A stretch of DNA of 64,000 bases from Pseudomonas parakoreensis (GTDB taxonomy: Bacteria; Pseudomonadota; Gammaproteobacteria; Pseudomonadales; Pseudomonadaceae), in the NCBI RefSeq assembly GCF_021602155.1, contig NZ_BQHY01000002.1:434001-498000 (forward strand), in the 5' to 3' direction. Made by a program: the position numbers and the translations under genes. Positions within the stretch are counted from its first letter, which is position 1; each line of letters starts with the position of its first letter. Of the stretch, positions 17,720 to 25,177 are shown piece after piece. Under the pieces are notes generated by a model, which saw only the letters and a program-made list of their open reading frames with translations, was not told the DNA's origin and did not search any database.

Positions 17720-19708
17720 TCAGTGTGGCGCGCGCGGGATGGTTTTCAGCAGGTCTTCAGGGCTGATGTGGCCCACCACGCTGCCCGGCTGCGGCATGTT
17801 GAGGATGTGGCCTTTCATCTTGCCGATGATGTGCATCTCGCACGGCTTGCAGTCGAACTTCAGGGTCAGCACTTCGTCGCCGTGAATCAGCTGCATCGGC
17901 GCGACTTTGGTGCGCACGCCGGTCACGCCCTTGGCCTGTTTCGGGCACAGGTTGAACGAGAAACGCAGGCAGTGCTTGGTGATCATCACCGGCACTTCAC
18001 CGGCCTCTTCGTGCGCCTCGTAAGCCGCATCGATCAGCTTCACGCCGTGACGGTGATAGAAGTCGCGGGCCTTCTGGTTGTAGACGTTGGCCAGGAACGA
18101 CAGGTGCGACTCCGGGTACACCGGCGGCGGCGTGGTTTCGGCCTTGCGGCTGCCACGCGGGTGCGCCGCAACGCGGGCGGCGGTCAGCGCTTCGATGACT
18201 TCACGACGCAGGGCTTTGAGCTGCGAGTTCGGAATGAAGAATGCCTGCGGTGCGTCCAGTTTCACGTCGATGGCGTGATATTGGGTAGTGCCGAGCTGGC
18301 CGAGCAGATCCTGCAATTGCTCCAGCGCCTGCTCCGGTTTGTTGGCCACCCCGAACGGACCGTTCAGGGTCACGCTGGCACTGATGCCCTCTTCACTGGT
18401 GGCGGTCAGTTCCAGCTGCTCTTCACGCAGACGCGCCACCCAGCTCAGGGCCACGCGGCGTTCGGCAGAGGTCTTCAGCAGTGCCTGTTGCCAGTTGTGG
18501 TCGAGGTTGCGGTTCAGCGGATGGTTCGGGCGCAGCTTGTACAGGCCTTCGGGCATTTCGTTCGGCTCGACGCGGTAGCGGTAGCGCTTCTCGCCGTCTT
18601 CTTCGAACTCGCCTTTCGGCTCGGCGATGTTGGCGCGGAAACCCACCACTTCACGCTTGACCAGCACGTTGAGGCCATCGCCGTTGGACAGCGGCTCCTG
18701 CGTCACCACCTGCATGTCACGCTTGCCGACTTTCTCGACGGTGCCCACTGGCAGGCCGGTGAAGGTTGGCGAGTCGAACGCGCCGATGTCGATCTTGCGA
18801 TCAGTGACGAAGTAGTCGGTGCTGCCACGGTGGAAGGTCTTTTCCGGGTCCGGCAGGAAGAAATGCGCGGTGCGGCCGCTGGAAGCGCGGGCCAGATCCG
18901 GACGGTCTTCGAGCACATCGTCGAGACGCTGGCGGTAATAGGCCGTGATGTTCTTCACATAGCCCATGTCCTTGTAACGACCTTCGATCTTGAACGAGCG
19001 CACACCGGCCTCGACCAGCGCGCGGATGTTGGCGCTCTGGTTGTTGTCCTTCATCGACAGCAGGTGTTTTTCGTAGGCGATCACGCCACCCTTTTCGTCT
19101 TTGAGGGTGTACGGCAGACGGCAGGCCTGGGAGCAGTCGCCACGGTTGGCGCTGCGCCCGGTCTGCGCGTGGGAAATGTTGCACTGCCCGGAGAACGCCA
19201 CGCACAGGGCGCCGTGGATGAAGAACTCGATGGCAGCATCGGTTTCATCGGCGATGGCGCGGATTTCTTTCAGGTTCAGCTCACGGGCCAGCACCAGTTG
19301 CGAGAAACCGGCCTGATCAAGGAACTTCGCCCGCTCCAGGGTGCGGATGTCAGTCTGGGTACTGGCATGCAGCTCGATCGGCGGAATGTCCAGCTCCATT
19401 ACGCCCAGATCCTGAACGATCAGCGCGTCGACGCCGGCGTCGTACAACTGGTGGATCAGCTGGCGGGCCGGCTCCAGTTCGTTGTCGTGCAGAATGGTGT
19501 TGATGGTGGTGAAAATGCGCGCGTGATAACGGCGGGCAAACTCCACCAGTCCGGCGATTTCACTCACTTCGTTGCAGGCGTTGTGGCGCGCGCCGAAGCT
19601 CGGGCCACCGATGTACACGGCGTCGGCGCCGTGCAGGATGGCTTCACGGGCGATGGCCACGTCACGGGCGGGGCTGAGCAGTTCCAGGTGATGCTTGGGC
19701 AAGGACAT
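17720..19708 (-). CDS. rlhA: U32-family protein RlhA-like (23S rRNA C2501 hydroxylation)
   Basis: 662 aa. Peptidase U32 family members of this long form are RlhA (YdcP), needed for 5-hydroxycytidine at 23S rRNA position 2501; the shorter TrhP form is about 450 aa. Motifs seen: LELLSPARDVAIAREAILHGADAVYIGG, the cysteine cluster HGALCVAFSGQCN...NRGDCSQACRLPY expected to bind an Fe-S cluster, and KIEGRYKDMGYV. A C-terminal segment carries further cysteines (CLRFSFNLCP, FDCKPCEMHIIGKM). The ATG at 19708 gives the family N-terminus; it has an A-rich leader with no clear Shine-Dalgarno. Confidence 0.9.
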   Translation of the reverse strand: MSLPKHHLELLSPARDVAIAREAILHGADAVYIGGPSFGARHNACNEVSEIAGLVEFARRYHARIFTTINTILHDNELEPARQLIHQLYDAGVDALIVQDLGVMELDIPPIELHASTQTDIRTLERAKFLDQAGFSQLVLARELNLKEIRAIADETDAAIEFFIHGALCVAFSGQCNISHAQTGRSANRGDCSQACRLPYTLKDEKGGVIAYEKHLLSMKDNNQSANIRALVEAGVRSFKIEGRYKDMGYVKNITAYYRQRLDDVLEDRPDLARASSGRTAHFFLPDPEKTFHRGSTDYFVTDRKIDIGAFDSPTFTGLPVGTVEKVGKRDMQVVTQEPLSNGDGLNVLVKREVVGFRANIAEPKGEFEEDGEKRYRYRVEPNEMPEGLYKLRPNHPLNRNLDHNWQQALLKTSAERRVALSWVARLREEQLELTATSEEGISASVTLNGPFGVANKPEQALEQLQDLLGQLGTTQYHAIDVKLDAPQAFFIPNSQLKALRREVIEALTAARVAAHPRGSRKAETTPPPVYPESHLSFLANVYNQKARDFYHRHGVKLIDAAYEAHEEAGEVPVMITKHCLRFSFNLCPKQAKGVTGVRTKVAPMQLIHGDEVLTLKFDCKPCEMHIIGKMKGHILNMPQPGSVVGHISPEDLLKTIPRAPH

Positions 19709-19858
19709 AGTTTTTTTAGTCAGGCGGTCACGGTCAAGGCGCGCATTGTAGCCGCGAAACGCCCGAGCGGCACGCTTGTGCTGCCAAGTGGCAAATGTCC
19801 CGACGCCACTGAAAGACACATCCCCTGCGATAACCGGCTTGCCAGCGCTTAGGGCCTG

Positions 19859-20023
19859 TCAATTGCCGGATCGGTCGAACGTGTCCGGATCTTCGTCTTC
19901 AGGGAGATCTTCGTCCGGCTCTTCGGGAAAAGTGGTGGTGTGCGCCGGGCTGTTGGGCTCAGGATGCGTGGGAACCGGGTCGAAACCGCCCTGCTCTTCA
20001 CTGGGGAATCTGGGTGTGTTCAT
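19859..20023 (-). CDS. Small acidic disordered protein (54 aa)
   Basis: 54 codons starting ATG at 20023 with GAGG six bases upstream. The protein is very acidic and proline-rich (about 16 Asp/Glu against few basic residues): it opens MNTPRFPSEEQGGFDPVPTH and continues EEPDEDLPEDEDPDTFDRSGN. No signal, no membrane segment; likely disordered. I do not recognise a family. It resembles in style the 89 aa acidic protein at 21163-21432 (FDPVP.HPEP / FSPGFEPEPDRPKP). Codon use matches the genome. Its ribosome binding site lies in the arm of a long inverted repeat. Confidence 0.65.
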   Translation of the reverse strand: MNTPRFPSEEQGGFDPVPTHPEPNSPAHTTTFPEEPDEDLPEDEDPDTFDRSGN

Positions 20024-20025
20024 GA

Positions 20026-20075
20026 GGCACCTCGCAAAGAGTCGCTAAATGAAGACTCTGTACATTCGAGGTGCC
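20026..20075 (-). promoter_or_regulatory. Nested inverted repeat covering the ribosome binding site of the 54 aa gene
   Basis: Outer arms GGCACCTCG (20026-20034) and CGAGGTGCC (20067-20075) are a perfect 9 bp inverted repeat, and inner arms AGAGTC (20038-20043) and GACTCT (20054-20059) pair inside it. In the minus-strand transcript the GAGGTG ribosome binding site would be sequestered. Upstream, GAACGA and TCGAA spaced 17 bp (20065-20092) resemble an AlgU-type promoter whose -10 overlaps the far arm. Confidence 0.5.
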
Positions 20076-20132
20076 GAGGGTGGTTGTCGTTCCAGTCAAT
20101 CCGCAACCGTGGGTCGGCGGATCATCCGGGGA

Positions 20133-20375
20133 TCAGGACGGCGCCTGCAAATGGCTGACTATTTCGTCCTTGACCTTCAGACGCTTCTCTTTGAGTTTTT
20201 TCAGTGCGTCGTCGCTGGGGGCGTCCGAGGTGGCCGTTTCGGCCTTGACCACGTCGGCGTCAGCCTGGGAATACTTGTTGATCAGTGAATCCAGTCGTGG
20301 ATCCTGGGTGCGTTTTTGCTGGATCTCTTCCTTCGTGCAGCTCAAGTCCTGAAACAGGTCATGGGGAACCGGCAT
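20133..20375 (-). CDS. DUF465 (YdcH-like) family protein
   Basis: 80 aa helical protein beginning MPVPHDLFQDLSCTKEEIQQ, with the family pattern of a helical hairpin rich in charged residues (DPRLDSLINKYSQADADVV ... DALKKLKEKRLKVKDEIVSHL). A GGAGGTG ribosome binding site precedes the ATG. Function of DUF465 proteins is not established. It sits among small genes with similar AlgU-like promoter candidates: GGGTTC/TCAGA elements at 20430-20455 (GAACCC-N15-TCTGA on the minus strand). Confidence 0.8.
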   Translation of the reverse strand: MPVPHDLFQDLSCTKEEIQQKRTQDPRLDSLINKYSQADADVVKAETATSDAPSDDALKKLKEKRLKVKDEIVSHLQAPS

Positions 20376-20578
20376 GGAACACCTCCGTCAGTTGATCGGC
20401 AGCCAACGCGACCGATGCGTCAGCCCGTATCAGAATGGCCTCGGTTGAGGGGTTCTGTCGACCACCTGTCAGACCAGCGGTGGCCGTTCGTCGCCCTGTC
20501 GTAAACGCGATCAAACCTTTGCCTGCGCCATTGCCTCCATTACATAACGTCAACAAAAACCTGTGTGGAGAAATACCA

Positions 20579-21100
20579 ATGGACGGATTCAACCTGCGTC
20601 ACCTCGTTCTCGCTGTCGCGTTGAGCAGCGGCATGGGCAGTGCCTTTGCCGCCACTTCCAACAGTTTCGTCGACAATGCCGCAGCCGGTGGCATTGCAGA
20701 GATCGAGACCAGCCGCCTGGCCCTGGAAAAAAGCCAGTCGGCCGACATCAAGGCCTTCGCCAACATGATGATCACCGACCACGGCAAGGCCAACGACGAA
20801 CTGGCGAGCATCGCCAAGGCCAATGACATCGAGGTGCCGGACAGCACCACCCTGGTCAAGCAGGCCAAGGAGAAGATCCTCGACATGCGTGACGAATCCT
20901 TCGATGCGGCCTACGCCAACAACCAGGTCAAAGCCCACGAAGAAACCATCGAATTGTTCAAGAAAGAAGCGAACACGGTGACCGACGACAAGGTCAAGGG
21001 CGCCACGGAATTGAAAGCCTTCGCGCAGAAGATGTTGCCGGCGCTGGAAAAACACCTGGCGGCCGCCAAAGAGTTGCAGGCCAAGCACCCAAGCAAGTAA
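20579..21100 (+). CDS. DUF4142 family exported protein
   Basis: 173 aa. Signal peptide RHLVLAVALSSGMGSAFA, then a ferritin-like helical DUF4142 domain (SFVDNAAAGGIAEIETSRLALEKSQSADIKAFANMMITDHGKANDELASIA, KAHEETIELFKKEA). The start at 20579 has GTGGAG seven bases upstream and begins directly before the signal peptide; the longer frame is rejected. Members of this family are periplasmic and of unknown role, often stress-linked. A rho-independent terminator follows 18 bp after the stop. Confidence 0.85.
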   Translation: MDGFNLRHLVLAVALSSGMGSAFAATSNSFVDNAAAGGIAEIETSRLALEKSQSADIKAFANMMITDHGKANDELASIAKANDIEVPDSTTLVKQAKEKILDMRDESFDAAYANNQVKAHEETIELFKKEANTVTDDKVKGATELKAFAQKMLPALEKHLAAAKELQAKHPSK

Positions 21101-21118
21101 CCCGGGCGCTGTACAACG

Positions 21119-21148
21119 AAAGGCCGCATTGATTAATGCGGCCTTTTG
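21119..21148 (+). terminator. Rho-independent terminator, probably bidirectional
   Basis: Perfect 12 bp stem AAAGGCCGCATT (21119-21130) / AATGCGGCCTTT (21135-21146), loop GATT, followed by TTTT on the plus strand. It separates the DUF4142 gene from the convergent 89 aa gene and can serve both. Confidence 0.92.
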
Positions 21149-21162
21149 TCATTTCAGCGTGA

Positions 21163-21432
21163 TCAACCGCCGTCAGTATCGATGTCGGCATCGGTTTCTT
21201 CGCCGGGCTTCGGACGATCGGGCTCAGGTTCGAAACCGGGGCTGAACTCGTTGTCGTTGTCGGTGTGTTTGTTCTTCTGGTCCACCGCAGGGTCAGCGCT
21301 CTGGACTTGCTCGCCCTCGCCCTTCGGCGGGATGGGTGAGCTCTGTCCCGGCACTTGCGGGTCGATGGCCGGGTCGTTGCGATTGATCGGTTCGGCACCC
21401 GGTTGCTGCTGGTGTTGCGATTGCTCGTTCAT
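21163..21432 (-). CDS. Small acidic, proline- and glutamine-rich protein (89 aa)
   Basis: 89 aa from the ATG at 21432 (GAGG five bases upstream; an in-frame GTG two codons earlier overlaps that site). Low-complexity, hydrophilic sequence: MNEQSQHQQQPGAEPINRND, then PIPPKGEGEQVQSADPAVDQKN and an acidic tail GEETDADIDTDGG. No signal or membrane segment; probably disordered. No family recognised. Ends opposite the shared terminator. An AlgU-like promoter candidate lies about 50 bp upstream of the start. Confidence 0.65.
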   Translation of the reverse strand: MNEQSQHQQQPGAEPINRNDPAIDPQVPGQSSPIPPKGEGEQVQSADPAVDQKNKHTDNDNEFSPGFEPEPDRPKPGEETDADIDTDGG

Positions 21433-21485
21433 AGCCACCTCGTTTTTTCAATGCTGGCGCGACTCAAACCCGCCGCCCCTGAATG

Positions 21486-21512
21486 TTCGAAGCCGCTACA
21501 GTGCCAACGTTC
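21486..21512 (-). promoter_or_regulatory. Candidate AlgU(RpoE)-type promoter of the 89 aa gene
   Basis: On the minus strand GAACGT, 16 bp, TCGAA, close to the AlgU consensus (GAACTT-N16/17-TCTGA). Distance to the ATG at 21432 fits a leader of about 45-50 bases. Found by eye. Confidence 0.4.
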
Positions 21513-21683
21513 AAAACATCGCTGGTTTCAGAGGCGCCGACTACAGTTACCGGGGCCTTTCTTGCGCCAGATCAAAAATATCCTTGCGCAACCGAACAAC
21601 TATTTTGAACGGCAAAGGTCACTGAGTTCGCACCGGTCACTTTTTACAGAACCGGCCCCCATACGCTACGGAGCAACAGGCAC

Positions 21684-22535
21684 ATGGCAGCACTGCAGAA
21701 CAGCACATTCGATGCGATGAAAAACAAACAATCCCAACTGCTGAGCGAATGGATCAACGGCCTGGAAGCCAGCGGCGCCACCCGCAACCTCAAGGACCAT
21801 GACCTGCAACAACAGACCAGCGAATTCCTGCAACTGGTGATCAATGGCTTGCAGGATGACAACGGCACCCACATCAATGCGCCGGGTTGGGAAGCCACCC
21901 GCCAGTTCCTCGAAAAGCTTTCCCACAGCCGCGCCCTGCTCGGTCAGGATTCGCAACAGACCGCCAGCTTCATTTTTGCGCTCAAAGGCCCGCTGTTTGC
22001 CTTGCTGCAAAGTCACTATCGCGAACAACCGGCACTGCTGGCCGAACAACTCTGGGAGATTTCCGAACTGTTCGACGCCTTCGGCATGCACACCATCCGT
22101 ACCTTCCAGAAGTCCCGCGAAGCGGTGATCAAACGTCAACAGGAAGAATTGCTGGAGCTCTCCACGCCAGTGGTCAAACTGTGGGATGGCGTGCTGGCGC
22201 TGCCGATGATCGGCACCCTGGACTCGCAACGCACCCAGGTGGTGATGGAATCCCTGCTGCAACGCATCGTCGACACCGGTTCGGAAATCGCCATCATCGA
22301 CATCACCGGCGTCCCCACCGTGGATACCCTGGTCGCGCAACACCTGCTGAAAACCGTGACCGCGATTCGCCTGATGGGCGCCGACTGCATCATCAGCGGC
22401 GTGCGTCCGCAGATCGCCCAGACCATCGTGCACCTGGGTCTGGACCTGCAAGGCGTGGTCACCAAGGCCAATCTGGCCGATGCATTGAAACTCGCGCTTA
22501 CCCGCCTGGGCATCAGCCTCGGCAAAGCGGTCTGA
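21684..22535 (+). CDS. rsbR: RsbR-like stressosome co-antagonist (STAS domain)
   Basis: 283 aa. Residues about 10-150 form a helical RsbR-type N-terminal sensor domain; residues about 160-280 form a STAS domain with IIDITGVPTVDTLVAQHLLKTV and GVRPQIAQTIVHLGLDL, very like RsbR proteins. Thr215 and Thr247 lie in the two segments that carry the RsbT-phosphorylated threonines of RsbR proteins. It is the first gene of an operon with RsbS- and RsbT-like genes 4 bp on, so these should assemble into a stressosome complex. The signal sensed is unknown. Confidence 0.9.
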   Translation: MAALQNSTFDAMKNKQSQLLSEWINGLEASGATRNLKDHDLQQQTSEFLQLVINGLQDDNGTHINAPGWEATRQFLEKLSHSRALLGQDSQQTASFIFALKGPLFALLQSHYREQPALLAEQLWEISELFDAFGMHTIRTFQKSREAVIKRQQEELLELSTPVVKLWDGVLALPMIGTLDSQRTQVVMESLLQRIVDTGSEIAIIDITGVPTVDTLVAQHLLKTVTAIRLMGADCIISGVRPQIAQTIVHLGLDLQGVVTKANLADALKLALTRLGISLGKAV

Positions 22536-22539
22536 GCCG

Positions 22540-22902
22540 ATGGAGCGTATTCCGATTCTTCAAATGGGCGACTTTCTGCTCGTCACCATCCAGGTCGACA
22601 TGCATGACCAACTGGCCCTGACCCTGCAGGACGACCTGTCCGAGCGCATCAGCAGGACGTCGGCGCGCGGTGTGTTGATCGATATCTCGGCGCTGGACAT
22701 GGTCGACTCGTTCATCGGGCGGATGATCGGCACCATCTCCGGCCTGTCAAAAATCATGGATGCCGAAACCATGCTGGTAGGCATGCAACCCGCCGTGGCA
22801 ATTACCCTGGTCGAACTCGGCCTGACCCTGCCCGGCGTCAGCACCGCGCTGAACGTCGAGCGCGGAATGAAACTGCTGCAGGAACGAGTACGCCAACAAT
22901 GA
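22540..22902 (+). CDS. rsbS: RsbS-like stressosome antagonist (single STAS domain)
   Basis: 120 aa, essentially one STAS domain, the size of RsbS. The phosphoacceptor segment is VLIDISALDMVDSFIGRMIG; Ser57 corresponds to the serine phosphorylated by RsbT in this family. It forms the stressosome core with RsbR. The start is 4 bp after the rsbR stop and the stop overlaps rsbT (ATGA). Confidence 0.92.
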   Translation: MERIPILQMGDFLLVTIQVDMHDQLALTLQDDLSERISRTSARGVLIDISALDMVDSFIGRMIGTISGLSKIMDAETMLVGMQPAVAITLVELGLTLPGVSTALNVERGMKLLQERVRQQ

Positions 22903-23303
22903 CCGTACGCAGCAGCGGTACTCAACCGATCAGCATCGAGCAGGACGTGGTGCTCGCCCGGCAGACGGCGCGCAAACTGGCCACCGAATGCGGCATGCGG
23001 CTGATCGACCTGACCAAACTGGTGACGGCCGTTTCAGAACTGGCGCGCAACACCATGGTCTACGGCGGTGGCGGCGACATGGATTGGCAGATCCTCGACG
23101 AAAACGCACGTGTCGGCCTGCGCCTGACTTTTCGCGATGAAGGCCCGGGCATTCCCGACATCAAACTGGCGATGACCGATGGCTGGACCTCCGGCAGCGG
23201 TCTGGGCCTGGGGCTTACGGGCGCGAAACGGCTGGTCGATGAATTCGAACTGGACACCGAGCCCGGCAAGGGCACTCGAATAACGATCACCCGATGGACA
23301 TGA
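22899..23303 (+). CDS. rsbT: RsbT-like serine/threonine switch kinase
   Basis: 134 aa GHKL-type kinase. N box SELARNTMVYGGGG, G1 box FRDEGPGIPD and G2 box GSGLGLGLTGAKRLVDEF are complete, and the length matches RsbT. RsbT phosphorylates RsbS and RsbR in the stressosome and, when released, activates a downstream partner. No RsbU/SigB partner is seen here, so the output is likely the linked phosphatase and kinases. It overlaps its neighbours at both ends. Confidence 0.92.
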   Translation: MTVRSSGTQPISIEQDVVLARQTARKLATECGMRLIDLTKLVTAVSELARNTMVYGGGGDMDWQILDENARVGLRLTFRDEGPGIPDIKLAMTDGWTSGSGLGLGLTGAKRLVDEFELDTEPGKGTRITITRWT

Positions 23304-24309
23304 ATATCGCTGGGTCGCTGACCCAGGTGCTGCTGATCGAAGACAGCAGCCAGATCGGCCACGCCCGGCGCACCGCGCAACGGCTCGCCGAGCAACATGG
23401 CTTCGATGCGACCGAAGCCGGACGTGTGGCGCTGGTCGCCACCGAACTGGCCAGTAATGTGCTCAAGCATGCCAGCCGTGGCGAGTTTCACCTGCGGCTG
23501 CTACCGCGAACCGGCGGCTTCGGCATCGAAATGCTTGCGGTCGATCGCGCTCAAGGCTTTGACCTGGACGCGTGCCTGACCGATGGCTTTTCCACCGGTG
23601 GCACCCAGGGCATCGGGCTGGGCGCCGTGGCGCGCCAGACCGACGTGTTTGACGTTTATGCCGACACCCGTGGCGCGGTGCTGCTGGCGCGTTTGTATCC
23701 ACGCGCAGACCGTCAGCCGACCTGCGTTACGGCGTCAGCCAGCACTCACTGCACAACGATCCGGCGTGCGGCGACACTTGGCACCTGGCGTACAACGGTA
23801 CCAACGTCAGTGCGCTGATCATCGACGGCCTCGGCCACGGTGAAGACGCCGAGCGGGCGGCCAAGGCCGGCGAACAGGTGTTCGCCCAGAGCCCGTTCGC
23901 CAGCCCGGTGCTGCTGATGGAGGACATGCACCGCGACATGATCGGCAGCCGCGGTGGTGCTGCCGCGTTCGCGCAGTTCAATGCCGCCCGCGACGGCCTG
24001 ACCTATACCGGCGTGGGCAACATCGGCGCCAGCCTGATCAGCGCCGACAAGTCGCGCGGGCTGGCCTCGCATCCGGGGATCGTCGGCGGCCAATACCGGA
24101 AAGCCCAGCCCTTTGACTATGCTCACGTGAACGGACATCTATTGATCATGTACAGCGACGGCCTGCAGTCCCGTTGGAATCTTCAAGACTACCCCGGTCT
24201 GGTGCACCGCCATCCCGCCGTGATAGCCAGCGTCCTGCACCGCGATTTCTGTCGCGGACGCGACGACGTAACGGTGCTGGTCGTTGCCCTGGAGGCCGCC
24301 CATGGCTGA
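23294..24309 (+). pseudogene. ATP-binding SpoIIE-type phosphatase (RsbX-like), disrupted by a one-base frameshift
   Basis: Two adjacent frames encode halves of one protein. The first (from 23294) has a GHKL ATPase domain (ALVATELASNVLKHA, GTQGIGLGAVARQTD) and reads to LLARLYPRADRQP near 23719. The other frame then continues DLRYGVSQHSLHNDPACGDTWH, with the SpoIIE/PP2C segments IIDGLGHGEDAERAA, YSDGLQSRWNL and GRDDVTVLVVAL, to the stop at 24309. Reading CCGGAC instead of CCGAC at 23717-23721 restores one frame of about 338 aa. As sequenced, the N-terminal half has an altered tail ending at 23818. It may be a real mutation or a sequencing error. Its expected role is dephosphorylation of RsbR/RsbS. 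It overlaps rsbT and the kinase gene. Confidence 0.8.
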
Positions 24310-25177
24310 GTCGCCCACCCTGAACGCGGCGGAGCAGGCTGCCCTGATCGCCCAGTTGCAAAGCGAGACCGCCGCCCTGCGCGACGAACTCGACGAAACC
24401 AACCAGGGCGTGCTCGCGCTTTACGCCGAGCTCGACACCCAGGCCGAACAACTGCGCCAGGCTTCGGATCTGAAAAGCCGTTTCCTGTCGTACATGAGCC
24501 ATGAGTTCCGCACGCCGCTGGGTTCGATCCTGAGCGTCAACAGTTTGCTCGCCGACGAGCTCGACGGCCCGCTCAGCCCCGAGCAGCACAAACAAGTGGC
24601 GTTCGTCAGCAGCGCCGCCCGGGAACTGAGCGACATGGTCGATGACCTGCTCGATCTGGCGAAAATTGAAGCCGGACGAATCAGTATTTCTCCGGCGTGG
24701 TTCGACATGTTCGATCTGTTCAGCGCGTTGCGCGGCATGTTCCGGCCGATCGTCGATGCGTCGGCGGTTGATCTGATTTTCGAAGAGCCGGTCGGATTGC
24801 CGCGCCTGTACACCGACGACAAGAAACTCGCGCAGATCCTGCGCAATTTCATTTCCAACTCGCTGAAATTCACCACCCGTGGCGAAGTGCGGGTCTCGGC
24901 GCGCCTGGAAGGTGCGGACAAAGTACGTTTTGCCGTCAGCGACACCGGCATCGGTATCGCGCCGGAGCTGCATGGTGCATTGTTCGAGGACTTTTCTCAG
25001 GTCGACTCGCCATTGCAGAAACGCCTGCGCGGCACCGGTCTCGGCCTGTCGCTGTGCAAGCGCTTTGCCGCCCTGCTCGGCGGCGAGGTCGGAATGGACA
25101 GCAAGCCAGGGGTCGGCTCGACCTTTTTCGTGATCATTCCACTGGCGCTCGCTCTGGAGAATATCGATGAAACGTGA
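24302..25177 (+). CDS. Soluble sensor histidine kinase
   Basis: 291 aa from the ATG at 24302, which has GGAGGCC upstream and overlaps the phosphatase stop. A short coiled-coil N-terminus (AALIAQLQSETAALRDELDE) leads to the HisKA domain (SRFLSYMSHEFRTPLGSIL, phosphoacceptor His) and a HATPase domain (ILRNFISNSLKF, VSDTGIGIAPELH, GTGLGLSLCKRFAALLGG). No transmembrane segment, so it must take its signal from a cytoplasmic partner, plausibly RsbT or the stressosome. It overlaps the hybrid kinase gene by 11 bp. Confidence 0.9.
   Translation: MAESPTLNAAEQAALIAQLQSETAALRDELDETNQGVLALYAELDTQAEQLRQASDLKSRFLSYMSHEFRTPLGSILSVNSLLADELDGPLSPEQHKQVAFVSSAARELSDMVDDLLDLAKIEAGRISISPAWFDMFDLFSALRGMFRPIVDASAVDLIFEEPVGLPRLYTDDKKLAQILRNFISNSLKFTTRGEVRVSARLEGADKVRFAVSDTGIGIAPELHGALFEDFSQVDSPLQKRLRGTGLGLSLCKRFAALLGGEVGMDSKPGVGSTFFVIIPLALALENIDET

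Noticed and set aside
17723-19852. 709-codon open frame on the plus strand opposite the RlhA-like gene
   Set aside because: Antisense shadow: the minus strand encodes a clear U32 protein with conserved cysteines, and the plus frame is low-complexity with no family pattern. High GC makes such long frames common.
23878-24309. Separate small phosphatase gene starting at 23878
   Set aside because: The ATG lies in the middle of the phosphatase domain; the same frame reads upstream through DLRYGVSQHS and IIDGLGHGEDAERAA with homology, so a frameshift in one gene explains it better.
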